The notes below the pieces were generated by a model. That model saw only the letters and a list, made by a program, of their open reading frames with translations, made no database searches and had not been told where the DNA came from. A stretch of 64,000 nucleotides of DNA from assembly GCF_021155765.1 (NCBI RefSeq), contig NC_060118.1, forward strand, positions 12,207,146-12,271,145. The letters are read 5' to 3'. Source of the DNA: Diprion similis (taxonomy: Eukaryota > Arthropoda > Insecta > Hymenoptera > Diprionidae). Positions 50,463 through 62,020 of this stretch are shown piece after piece (within the stretch, counting starts at the first letter, position 1; every line of letters begins with the position of its first letter). Both the position numbers and the translations under genes were made by a program.

Positions 50463-52717
50463 ATGTCGCTAACAAGGTGAGCTGCTGTTTCATCATTATT
50501 ACTGTCAACAAGCCCTGATCCTTACATCAAAACCTCTTCAACACTAGAGATTCCAGCATTTCTCGTTCAATCTGTATTTTGAATACATCTTCGCTCTCAA
50601 ATACTCTGATAAATAACATCCAACTTTTTAACATAGTTTGCTACCTGCACCGACCCAGGCTGTTTGGGATCGTGAAGATGAGGCAAGGGAACAGAAGCTC
50701 CGGCAGAGACCGGTCTCTGCTCTTGTTAAAGCTGTGGTAACAGCTCCGCCCTATGGGCAAAGAAAAGGATGGGTACCGCGCAGTGCAGAGGTAAGAAAAC
50801 CGCCTGCTATTTCTAAAATGTAATTTTCTTAAGTGTGACGTAAAACGAAAAATAACAAACTAATGATATTTATAGGACTTTGGAGATGGCGGAGCGTTTC
50901 CGGAGATCCAGGTCGCTCAGTATCCTCTTAGCATGGGAATGAAAGGAAAGGAAGCCACCAGCAATGCGCTTGCTGTGCAGCTCGATGCGCAGGGAAAAGT
51001 GAAGTACGATATGATCGCTAGACAAGGACATTCCAAAGACAAGGTAAAGCTGAACTTGGTATTGAGAGTATTTTTGAATATACGTTGATTTACTGGCATT
51101 CATTTCTTCCTTGACAGATTGTCTATACCAAACTGAGCGATCTGCTTCCCTCTGAAATAACGACCGAAGATGATCCTGCACTGCAGCGTCCCTCCGGCGA
51201 TGATATCGACGAAATCACCGAAAAAACACGGAGAGCTCTTGAGAAAATAACTGAATCTAAAATAGCAGCGGCTATGCCAGTTCGGTGCGCAGAAAAGCAG
51301 GGACCTGCTCAATATATTCGTTACACCCCGTCGCAGCAGGGACAGTCATTCAACTCCGGTGCTAAGCAGAGGGTGATCAGAATGGTAGAGGCACAAGTCG
51401 ATCCCATAGAACCACCGAAATTCAAGTGAGTTTTTCTTCGATTTCCACGCAACTCCCCGACACTAGTACATGAGAAACAAATTTTTTGATTTCAGAATTA
51501 ACAAAAAGATCCCTCGCGGACCTCCGTCGCCACCTGCTCCCGTCATGCATTCCCCAACGAGAAAAGTTACTGTTAAAGAGCAGAAGGAGTGGAAGATTCC
51601 TCCCTGCATTAGTAATTGGAAGAACGCTAAGGTGATTAAAACAGATGTCCATTGATTTTCGTGGTTAATAACGATGTGATTTTCTTTTTTCACAGGGTTA
51701 CACCATCCCTCTTGATAAACGTCTAGCTGCCGATGGTCGTGGCTTGCAACAGGTTCACATAAACGAGAATTTTGCCAAACTGGCCGAAGCTCTTTACATT
51801 GCGGACAGAAAAGCTCGTGAAGCGGTGGAAATGCGCGCACAATTGGAAAGGAAATTGGCACAGAAAGAAAAGGAAAAGAAAGAAGACAATCTGCGTCAGC
51901 TCGCGCAAAAGGCTAGGGAGGAACGAGCTGGAATAAAGTCTGCTGCGGCGCTTGGTAAGTCGGGTAAAAATTGGGAAAAGAAAATGTTCATGTGACAAAT
52001 TTGTGTGAATAAAAATAATTGGGTTTCAGACAAGGCTGGGGAATCGCGAGAGCGTGATCAATTACGTCAAGAACGTCACAAGGATAGAGCACGAGATCGT
52101 AATTTGGCTCGTGCCGCTCCTGACAAGCGTTCGAGACTGCAACGCGAACGCGAACGTGATATAAGCGAACAAATCGCGCTGGGATTGCCGGCAAAATATG
52201 TTCCTAATTCCGGAGAGGCGCAGTTTGATCAGCGTCTATTTAATACAACGAAGGGAATGGACAGTGGCTACGGCCACGAGGATGAGTACAACGTCTATGA
52301 CAAACCCTGGAGGGACTCGAGCTCAATTGGATCACACATATATCGACCTAGCAAAAATATTGACAAGGATAATTACGGTGATGATCTGGAAAAACTTGTC
52401 AAGACAAATAGGTGCGTATAATAATTAATCAGCGATATAATTTTCAGCTGATCATGGCCGAGAATAACGGGTGGTAAATCATGCGTAAATTTCATTCTAT
52501 CTTCAGATTCGTTCCTGACAAAGAATTCAGCGGAACCGATAGATTCGCGACGCGATCTGGTCCTGTGCAGTTTGAAAAGGACGAAGAAGATCCGTTCGGT
52601 CTTGATCAGTTCTTGACCCAAGCTAAACGCGCGAGCAGCAGCACAACTACTACAACAAAACGCAAGGATGACCGAGATCAACGACGGGACGATCGCGACA
52701 AACGCAGAAAACACTAA
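50463..52717 (+). CDS. Bx42: SNW domain protein, splicing/transcription coregulator (SKIP)
   Basis: Homologue of Drosophila Bx42 and human SNW1, a core spliceosome component (yeast Prp45) that also acts in Notch and nuclear-receptor transcription. Eight exons: 50463-50476, 50637-50790, 50876-51043, 51118-51425, 51496-51631, 51696-51954, 52030-52411 and 52507-52717, for 543 residues, near the 536 I recall for human. The N-terminus reads LLPAPTQAVWDRED and PPYGQRKGWVPR; then DFGDGGAFPEIHVAQYP-like sequence, QYIRYTP and IPRGPPSPPAPVMHSP. The SNW signature is CISNWKNAKGYTIPLDKRLA near residue 254. Then come a basic coiled-coil stretch, LGLPAKYVPNSGEAQFDQRL and an Arg/Asp-rich tail. The first exon gives only five residues (MSLTS, the last split). 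An in-frame ATG three codons upstream (50454) exists, but the family start favours 50463. Confidence 0.96.
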
Positions 52718-53414
52718 TCTAATCCTCATCGTTAATGTAATTTTATATTACACATTTACGAGTGCTTTTTTTTTGTACCCGTACAAAAGAGTAAAATTCA
52801 ATCTTTTCACATAATTGTAATTTACAATCTACAGTACCAATTACTGTCTTCACTACTGTACGCATTCTTATTACATAATTAATAATAATAATAATAATAA
52901 TGTTAAAATATTCCATCATGTCACTATAATTACAATCTCCGACCAACGTAAATGCCTTACAATGTTATTACGATACTCCAGCTCTGTTTTGATTCGTATG
53001 AAACAACATTCGGGAACAATGTCCAACAGTGAAACCTCCTCGAGAGAGTATCAACTATCGCTATTGGCCAAAGAGCGTTTCGACGCTCCAGGCAGCGAAT
53101 CGAATCGTCGATGACGATAGTCCTCGATGTTGCCGGTAGAGGGCCAGTCTTCCGGTTTGAATTTTTTTTCGGAACGCGGACGGACGTCAAGCCGTGGAAT
53201 TTCGTGAGGACCGAGGGACGCCGAGGCAGGGACGAAGACGCCATATTCACTTGTCAACGGACGTCAATCATCAGCGATCGAAGAAAAGGAGCAGAGGAAT
53301 TATCGGGGATAAAATAGTACCACCGGTCAAATAAAATCCTGCGAATTAGTCGGGGGCCTATTAAAATACGGCTGGTTTACGCTGCGCGTGAATTTGGGAC
53401 AAATCTCGAGAGTT
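52718..53414. other. Spacer between Bx42 and Mis12
   Basis: Contains Bx42 3' UTR and Mis12 5' leader. The GC-richer part at 53040-53300 is probably promoter or leader. No other gene seen. Confidence 0.55.
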
Positions 53415-54841
53415 ATGGCGTCGGAGGAGATGAAGCTACGGAAACGAGAGGAGTACGAGATGCAGCTCTTTGGCTTTCACTCCCGGGCTGCATACGATGG
53501 CAGTAAGAGGACAACGTCACTTCCATCAATTCCTTTGTCAATGCTTTCAGGTTTTCTCGGCTTTATGTCGATGCGAATCGATGTCGCAGTCGTCGGGCGA
53601 TTGTGCTCTGGTTTCATGTAGATTTAAATCATGACTAGAGTCACACTCGTCCAACGATTGTGACGCTATCAACGCGCGTCACCACGCCAACCGAAAATCT
53701 TGTTTGTCTTTATTCCCACGACTCGCTGTATAATAATCCTATTTTCCATCTGCATTTCTGTTCTGATTGCGATCCGTTCAGCCTCCGCCGCAGTTTCTTT
53801 TTCTAAACTGTAACATTTTTGCAACTTTTTCCTTTTCGTGTTCCGTTTCACGTACGGCAGTTAACGTCAGGCTCATATGTGCGACCTTTCAAGTCTGTTT
53901 TTACTGTTATTATCAGCTCGATCTAAATCTTTCACATTCCTATGCTTGTCAGGCTCGATTCTACATGTTGAAACATTGGCATTGTAATCATTTCAGTAAA
54001 GAATATAATAAAGGAAGAGGTACAGTCGGTCTGTCAGAATTTGTGCAAATCCATTGGAAGTAAATATAAACTGGGCACTGAGGAGCTTTCTGTCCTCAGA
54101 AGAGAAGCCCAAGAATTAGCTCAGACTTATGAAAACAGAGCTGAAACTCACATGGAATCGTTGAATGTAATTATTCCTCTATTGTAGTGTCTAGTTCCAT
54201 CTTCTAATAAATTTAACAAGCGTTGAGAATCCAGGTCATCTTGCTCTTCGATTACCTGCCACCCTTTCATCTGCAATTGTTGACAATTGTGAAGTAAACT
54301 TGACACTGTTTTGCAGAACATTGTACGACAATTCATTGCAATCCCTGACAATGTTTTATTGGATGAGGATAAAGGTCAAGCTGTTCAGGTCGGCGAAGAT
54401 GAATTTCAAGAACTGAAGACCAAGATGGAGAATCTCCAAAAGAGAGCTAAAGGGGTCAGAATAAATTTCGTGATAACGTTTCCGTGTAAAATACCACTCG
54501 ACAAACCGCCATGTATTATAAATTTAAAATTGCACTCTTCGTTTCATTTAATCAAGGGTGATTTTTCATAGGTCACAATGTTCAACGCCGCTCTACGCCA
54601 AGAACTCGAACTTCAAAAAAGATTCAAGGCCTGTGAGGACGCGATAAACGATGCGAGCAAGGAGATTAAAGATAACACCGTTGTTCCAAATCTGGATGAC
54701 CAGATAACAGAGTTCATCCAGCAATCGGAAAAGCTTAGAATGCAGTTACCAATTCTTGAATCCCAATCCGAAAAGCACAAATACAATCCACCCTTGGAAA
54801 ATCTTAAAGATTTTGATCTCGTATACCGTGAAATTTTATGA
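53415..54841 (+). CDS. Mis12: Kinetochore protein MIS12 homologue
   Basis: A subunit of the MIS12 complex, which joins inner centromere proteins to the NDC80 microtubule-binding complex. Four exons: 53415-53502, 53997-54166, 54317-54454 and 54572-54841, for 221 residues (about 205 in human). The conserved N-terminal motif YEMQLFGFHSRA matches the family's YEAQFFGF signature. The second block, RQFIAIPDNVLLDEDKGQ, matches the IPSNILLPEDK region of human MIS12. The rest is charged and helical (EEFQ-like sequence, KTKMENLQKRAK, ALRQELELQKRF), as expected for a coiled-coil rod. Phases fit throughout. The third donor is GTCAGA, a weak site, used because exon 4 (GTCACAATG) continues the frame. An AATAAA lies at 54977. 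Insect kinetochore proteins diverge fast, so the name rests mainly on the two motifs. Confidence 0.85.
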
Positions 54842-55733
54842 ATTATTACTGCCAACGAAAAAGAGCAATTTTTCAAAGATGTTACTTGCAGTCTATCAAA
54901 GTGTTGAATAATCTTCAACATATATGTATATCTAGCTATATTTTTTTATACACAACTAGATAATAAGATTTTTACCAATAAAACAGTTTCTTTCGAATTT
55001 CTGTGATGCCTCTGGAATCCTCTGTTGAGGTTTAAATTTGCTTACTTTATTCTGATGCGTGATCGCACGAAGTATCGTTTTTCTTGATATTCTATGATTT
55101 GTTTTCGAGATACTTGTTGCTTTTGTACAAGAACTTTTATCGACTTGATCCATCTACTATCCTCTTTCACCATCCGTTTGTGACTACCGCGAATTTTCGT
55201 TCTCTTTCTTGTTTTTATCACCCATTTCCCGGTGCGATAAGCTATTATGAGAAACACGAAAGAAAATGATTTCTACATTTTCTACGTGTTCAGTAAAAGC
55301 TAATGAATAAACCCGCGTCTTTGGGCCATGCCATATTGTTGGCAATTGAACATTCACATGTCTGTTTATCAGCGTTTAACATTAAATTATTAAATATACA
55401 TATTGATACTTGATTGTTTCTAGAACATTCGATCAGAAAAATCACATATTATCGAGTTCAGCTTATTTCTAATTTCTCCAAATCGAGGTATTTCCGATGT
55501 CGTGAATTTGTTCAAGGGTGGGGATGGCATGCAACATAAAAGGGGTTCCATTGGAGATTAGAAAAGCTCTGAAAAGCTCGACAGCACCTTTACGCAGTGA
55601 GCTTACTCGACAGTCATCAGGTCTGATAGCGGACGCGGACACAGAATTCCGTGCTTTTCTCGCATGAACATCAACCGACTTATTTATCAATCTTCGTCCT
55701 GAAAGTTCCGTTTAAATCAAAAGGCTAGTGGCG
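54842..55733. other. Spacer between Mis12 and FAM98
   Basis: Contains the Mis12 3' end. On the - strand two short open frames (55469-55690 and about 55042-55257) look moderately coding-like (for example LRKGAVELFRAFLISNG), but there is no convincing splice pair or family match. Confidence 0.4.
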
Positions 55734-57649
55734 ATGGAAACCGACCTGTTACAGAATCTCCAAGACGTTGGGTATGTTCACGGGTTTTTATAGGTTATAA
55801 TTGATACCGGCTGATGCGGAAAGCTTTGCCGATGACTAACTTCACATTTGCAATATTTTCGGCTGCTTTTCTGAATAAGTAAAGAAGGCTACTGAGTTTC
55901 CTCAGAAAATCAGCCTAATATGCTAGAACTTAGGGGATGTTCAATATTATGAAAAAATTATCGGATCATTATACAGTCGAAAAAGATACCCAAACTTGAA
56001 GCTTTAAATAAAAGTAAAAAAATTTGCAAAGTAGAATGCAAACTCGCGTAAAAGATGTACTTAAATCTTGTACTTCATTCTACAGGTATAGCGGGGCTCT
56101 ATCTGATGCCGACGAGTTATCTAAAGCCTTGAAAGACGGTCCAAAGTCAGTGGAGTTCACTAAGTTAGTGGCATGGTTAGCGGAACAATTGTCTGCATTT
56201 GGAGAGCTGGATGATTCTGTGAACGCTATAACAACGCCGGAAGACTCGAGCCATTTTCTGCTAGAATTAAGTTCATTTCTTAAAGAATTAGGATGCGCAA
56301 ATCAAAACCTCATTGGGGGTACCGTGAATCAAAGACTGAGTACAAAGTACGACAGACTCGTTTTACTAGATTATCTAGTAACCGAGCTGATGACCAGCAA
56401 GATATTAGGATCACGTAAATCTCAAATGGACCAACAGATGGAAGTGACAATTGTAAGTGTTGTAATTGTTATTAATGTCTAGATAAATCTACCGATAGTG
56501 AATTCTGCTTTGTATTAATTGCAAAACTATCACACTGCAATTCTTGATTTTTACTTTCAGAACGAAAGCGACACAGCCAGACATCTCAAAAACATCTTGT
56601 TGGCGTTGAAGTTTCAAAAACCTCCAGACAACATAAGCGCACAAATGCTGTTTACAAAACTAACTACCAAATTGAAGGAAGTTGTGGCTCAGGCTCCCCC
56701 TGATCTTCTCAATACGCCTCTATTTGTGGGTGAACTATCAAACGACCAATGGGAACGACTAAATGAACTCCAAGAAGAATTCAAGAACGAGTATAAAACC
56801 AGAAGGGAAATGTTACTCAAAAGATTGGATGTCACTGTGCAATCTTTTTTGGTAAAGCATTAAATAATGCTGTATAAAAATTCCGGTAAATTTCGTGAAA
56901 TTAACTTATTTTGGAATAAACTAATGATGATCTCAATTTTACAGTGGTCGGAAAATATAAGGTCAAAGGAAGATCAGGTCAACGCATCCTACCAACATAA
57001 ACGAAACATCATGTCTCCCGAACCAAGTGTTTGTATTGCTGATTTACTTGCCGCAAGACGAGATCTAGCCATAGTTGAAAAGACCAGCAATGCTACTGTG
57101 CGAAAAAATACCAGGAGCCAGGTCAACCAAGTCATTATTGGTGCAGTGCCGGATCGTGGAGGAAGACCTTGCGACCAGCAACCACCGCCACCCGAAATGC
57201 CGTCTTGGCAAAAAGATCGCGTCGCTGGGCCTAATTCGTCTAGGTAAAACACGATCTCACAGTATTTTTTTTCATTGATTGTGGTTCTGTGATTTCGTGG
57301 TACTTGTTTAAGCACATTAATTAAATATCGTTTAAAAATATTTTTCAGGGGAGGCAGAGGAGGCGGCGGTGGCGGAGGTGGTGGAGGCGGATATCGGGAC
57401 CACAAAGATGCTTCGAAAAATTTTGGCCAAAACCAAGACAGGTTTCAATCACAGCAGCAATATCAGCAACAGCAACCACAGTATGAAAGCCGCGGTGATT
57501 ACCGCGGTCATAATCAAGGAGGTGGAGAGTATCACAGAGGCGGTGGAAGAGGTAGAGTTCAAGGAGGATGGAGTGGAGATCGAGGTACAAGTGGCTATCA
57601 ACGAGGGAGTTCTAATCGAGGAAGAGGTCGAGGTGGACAGCATTATTAA
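55734..57649 (+). CDS. FAM98 family protein (tRNA-ligase complex subunit)
   Basis: Homologue of human FAM98A/B, found with RTCB, DDX1 and CGI-99 in the complex that joins tRNA exons and the XBP1 mRNA. Five exons: 55734-55771, 56086-56452, 56561-56851, 56945-57243 and 57349-57649, for 431 residues. Family blocks in order: METDLLQNLQDVGYSG at the start (split by intron 1), SVEFTKLVAWLAEQL, ARHLKNILLALKFQKPP, KTRREMLLKRLDVTVQSF then WSE, MSPEPSVCIADLLAARRDL, and VPDRGGRPCDQQPPPPEMP. The C-terminus is a Gly/Arg-rich tail with a pure glycine stretch, a Gln-rich patch and RGG-like repeats ending GRGRGGQHY, typical of RNA-binding tails in this family. Paralogue (A, B or C) cannot be assigned. Convergent with PolH. 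Confidence 0.94.
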
Positions 57650-58438
57650 AGCAGTTGGAAGAAACAAAACTGCAATGCCTAAAATAGGTGTTATAACGTG
57701 CCACTTTAAAATACGAGTTCAGTTATGAGAGAATTAAACTTGAATCATTAAATTTATATTTCGCTATTTCATCAGATCTCTTTTGTTAATTTCATTTAGC
57801 TTGCAGTTATTTATGTTTAATAGGACGCCTCATGGTTATTGAGGTTGGTACTTTACAGGTGCAAAGCGTGTGTCAATTTATTTGTGCTGCATTTCATCCT
57901 GATTCATAATGAATTTTATTCATCACGGTTGCTTGAAATCACCTTTTGTAATATGCTTACGGTTTCAACCACATAGGGCAGATAGGGTTGTAGAATTACC
58001 ACTGAGTGGATTTTGCGTTACTTCCTCCGACAGCTTTGTTAAAAAGTATCTCGTCGTCAAACACAGTTAAGAAATATCACTTAATCGGTACCTCGTCCTG
58101 AAATTTAAGACCGACTGGGCACTATTTTGAGTCAATTTGGCAGCTTGAGTTTCACTCCTAGTAAAAGTGAATTGAACCTCTATTTGCACTAAAGATCTGA
58201 TCCAAGAGCGTTTAGGATAAGAATGTATTTATTAATATAATTGTTATTTATTTCAATTTGCTTATAAAGCAGCTCTGTAATGTATATCGCGATTAACGTA
58301 ATATATGTATAACTGTGCATTCCTACAAGAGGTTTCGAATTCTTTTCTCCCGCTATATGGCAGTATGCAAATTTTTCATTTAGTATTAAAAATATTTCGC
58401 AAGTACATATATTTACATCCAATTCTGGTGAGTTTTTC
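57650..58438. other. 3' spacer between convergent FAM98 and PolH
   Basis: Contains the two 3' UTRs. A minus-strand AATAAA (58227-58232) would serve PolH. No further gene seen. Confidence 0.6.
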
Positions 58439-61400
58439 TCACGTAAAAAACGTCGCTATACTTTTAGACCGCTTCTCTGACTCTCGCGGTTCGGGTTTGT
58501 TACGTTTTCTCTTCACAGATGGTTTACCATTCAACCTATCATTTTCTGGAGAAACTACCGTGGGACGAGCAACAGACTTATTCAATTCTTTGGACAAGTT
58601 ACGCGCAACGTGAAAATCGGAGTGCTCCAGGTACTCGCGCAGCGGAATTAATTTATCGCATTCTGGACATTTTTCCACCAACTCTTCACTGCCAGAACTG
58701 TCAGGCAACTTTGTTTCGTTGTTGAAAAAGTTCTCTATTTTGTTGATCTTCGGTTGAACGGCAGATTTTGTACGAGAGCGCTTGTGATCTTTAACTTTCT
58801 GCTGTGCAGATTTCACTTTATTTACTTTACTTTCAGTGTCCCTTTTCATTCGGCTTTGTAATATTAGATTAGCTTCATTTCGTAGTCTTGAGGGTAAAAC
58901 TGCCACGATGCTTTCGTCAAGATTATCCAAATCGGGGAATATATCCTGTAGTTTTATTGTATTGTCATCAATTTGTTCTGAAGTCTCTCTTTCAGCGGTT
59001 GAATTCACAGGTCGAAGAATGGTATTGCCAGACTCTGAATCATTTTTCTTCGAATCAGGTACAAGATGCTTAGGGTCCGCGGTTTCATCATTGTCAATAC
59101 TTTTCAAGTCTTGATTTTGCATTGGCAACTTTACACTCGCTGGTTCATCATTATTCAAATTAAGTTGATTAGTGGGCACATTTTGATCAGCGTTTGTGTA
59201 TGGTAATTTCTGAATTTCTACGACTGTCTCATTTTCGACACCAAGTTTCTCTTGACCCTCAGCAGCATCAGCTTGATTACCTGGCAGAGCTGCGTTGTGC
59301 GACCCGTTTTTACTTGCGCTAAGAATATTCATGAAAAACGATTTTTTAAAGTTGTCAGGCTTCAATTTCGTATTCTGGCTCTTCAGAAACGACATTGGTG
59401 ATTTGATGGCTTGATTACTCTCCGGTTTCACAACACTAGTAGGTGCAGTATTTGTGTCCCCCTTTCTGACTGGAGACTGTGTTCTTACGTCCGTAGTAGC
59501 AAAAAATTTAGAAAAATGCGCATCTGCAACTACGTTTGAATCTCTTTCAGTCTCGAATTCCACAGTCTCAGCTTTCGAGGGAGAACTGTGTTCATCTAAC
59601 ATCGAAGTTGTGGGGCTCGCCGATACTTCGTCAGTCGAAATGGACATGTTAGTATTCGCCATAAAGAAGCTTCGAAAAGTGGATATCTCTTTATCAATAT
59701 CAATAAATTTGCTTGCCGACATACCAATAAACACTATTGGATACTTTGCGAACTTGATTATAATATCTAAACAGCCCTTCGATATTGTCTCAGCTTTGTA
59801 CGAAGTCAATCGACAGGAGCGAGATTGACTTATAGTTTTATTATCTTTGTAATAATGATAACTAACTGTGAGTAGTGTTGCTTTACGATTATTCTCTTCA
59901 ACGTCTTGATCCAATCGTTCAGCCATTTCCAACGACAACTGCGTCACCCAATGATCCAGCTGCATCAGAAGACCATTAGATTTCATATTACATTGTTATT
60001 AATTACGTATTTTTAATAATAGTAAAAATTACGTATGGTAAGGGGCAATCTGGATTTTTCAACTTTTTTTTTCTTCCTTAAAGGGAAAGAAAACTCACCG
60101 TTTCTTTAGCCACAATTGCTCGTTTGCCTGGAAAATTTTTACAGCTGCCTATAGACTTTGATATAAGTCTGTTGGTGACTGGTTCGTTATCCATTCCACG
60201 AGCAATGTTGTATAGCCATAATCTGAAATGAATTATTCATTTACCAAAGACTATCAAATTGAATTTGCACATTATAAATCGTAAACAAGGATAACAAGCA
60301 GCCATACCCGGTTTTATCATCAAATCGTGTTTGCAGATCCTTTAATGAGTAGGACAGTAAATCTGCCATTACATTACAGCCAAGAGACTCAATGACAACA
60401 TCACCAAATTTCCCACCAAGATTTCGCACTTTCTTTACAGGTAGCGTTTGAAAAAGGGGCGGAACACCGGCTAACGGTAAGATGGTTTGCCGATTAGGTT
60501 TATGCAAGCCACACGCAAGTTTGGCCAAAATCTGTAAGACACAAACAAGATATTGATTTTCTTGATTGAGTGATTTGACGCAACGAACGAATCCCAACAC
60601 GTCACAAAACAGAGAAATTTAATAAATTCAAGTACTTTGTTATAAGATATGCCTGCAGAACACCTGTACCCCGTTGTCTCGTATATGTCAGCTCTTATTC
60701 GCTCAACTATAGTACCAGCTACAGCGAGCCTTTGAGACTGAATATCGCCCAACTCCCCGAATGCTGTATTCGCCCACTTTTCAATCCCTTCACGTCTGTG
60801 AGCTAAAACCATTGTACCATTGAATACTCACATAGATAACGAGAAGCTAGATTGGAAATGAAAATATTTACCTTCGTCATTATTTCCAACGGTTGAATAT
60901 CCGATGACAAATGTGTTTGGAAGATGTTCCACCATTTTCCCCACCGACATCTGGCTTGAAAGCATTTCCTGATTAACAAGTTCTGTGATATCCAAGTAAG
61001 CTTCGTCAACGCTCGCACGTTCTACTACTTTGCTGTGCTTTTTCAATACTTCGACAACATCCCGCCCGGCGACTCTATACCTGGAATAGCAGGTGTTAAG
61101 AATGAAAAACGAGTTTCAGAAAGAAATTTGGAAAAGCGTGCGATTATTACTAGAGTCAAATGTTGATCGACATACCTGGATGTATCCGCCTTCCCTCTAA
61201 CTCCAGGAACAGTAGCCAGGAGCAACTCAGGGCATTTTTTCTTAGCCTCATCAGGCCGCATGTGTCTGCTGACTCCATGTTCACGTGCCTCATAGTTGAC
61301 GGCTATAATGCTGTTATTGAGAGAGAACAACGTCAGAACATGAGCAGTCTGTTAGATGGAGTTGAACAATACACTGGGCTTTGGAGAAACTTTGATGTAT

Positions 61401-61596
61401 CTAAATCACAGATAGTTGTCTTCGCGAAATAAGAATAAACGTTTTCGAGTTTGACATACCCTCCAGAACCCCAAACGTTGTACTGCACAACAGCCAAGGG
61501 TTTCCCTCTTAGATCCGGTTGAAGTTTAACTTCGACTTGGCAGAAAAAGCAGTCCATATCGACCAGGACGACGATCCTCTCATCGGAATTCATCAT
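58439..61596 (-). CDS. PolH: DNA polymerase eta (Y-family translesion polymerase)
   Basis: Copies past UV photoproducts at stalled forks. Seven exons on -: 61596-61460, 61310-61176, 61080-60872, 60802-60636, 60531-60308, 60222-60099 and 59959-58439, for 838 residues. Metal-binding residues are in VVLVDMDCFF (Asp13) and ERASVDEAYLD (Asp116, Glu117), matching the human numbering closely. Other family blocks: IIAVNYEAREHGVSR, GYRCSAGISYNK, ILAKLACGLHKPNRQT, VRNLGGKFG and SCKNFPGKRA. The long last exon encodes the little-finger domain, a low-complexity linker, a UBZ ubiquitin-binding finger (CPEC then HSDFH, about 763-790) and a C-terminal PCNA-binding motif (KSIATFFT). I start at 61596 (MMNSDER) because it fits the family; an in-frame ATG at 61737 would add 47 unfamiliar residues. 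Confidence 0.95.
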
Positions 61597-61737
61597 CGCT
61601 CCTTGGAAGCCTTTGGTTTGGTCTGAGGACAGCGAATCCTCTTTGTTTGGTCCTCCTGTCAGGCCATATTTTTTCGGCGAATTATCAGTGACGCAATGTT
61701 TTCCCGCGCTCCCAAACCCGAGACATACGCATCGCAT

Positions 61738-62020
61738 CTGGCATTTCAGGTTAGGTTAGTTAGGTTAGGTTACGCAGAGTCTTCGTTACTGACGCTTCGC
61801 GTGATTCACGCTGCTCCTGCTGCTGGTTCAAACGCGCGGTTTTCAGAGGTAAAAATCTGCACCGATTTAATGCAAGCACTTACGTGTCGTCGGATAACGT
61901 CTGAGCCGTGATAACTCGGCGTGTTTTCAAGATCTCTGGGTCTCGACGGTGGAATGTACAGTAGTAGCAGAGTAGAATTGGTATTCTCAAAAGTGCCGAT
62001 CCAAACAGCCGCTGACAAAC
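61738..62020. promoter_or_regulatory. Head-to-head promoter region, PolH / RNASEH2C
   Basis: About 280-420 bp separate the two divergent starts, depending on the PolH start. The region contains AGGTTAGGTTAGTTAGG at about 61748-61768, a short array like the insect telomere unit TTAGG. A shared promoter is inferred from geometry. Confidence 0.5.

Noticed and set aside
61746-61772. True telomere
   Set aside because: Only a few TTAGG units lie between two ordinary genes. It is an interstitial motif and not a chromosome end.
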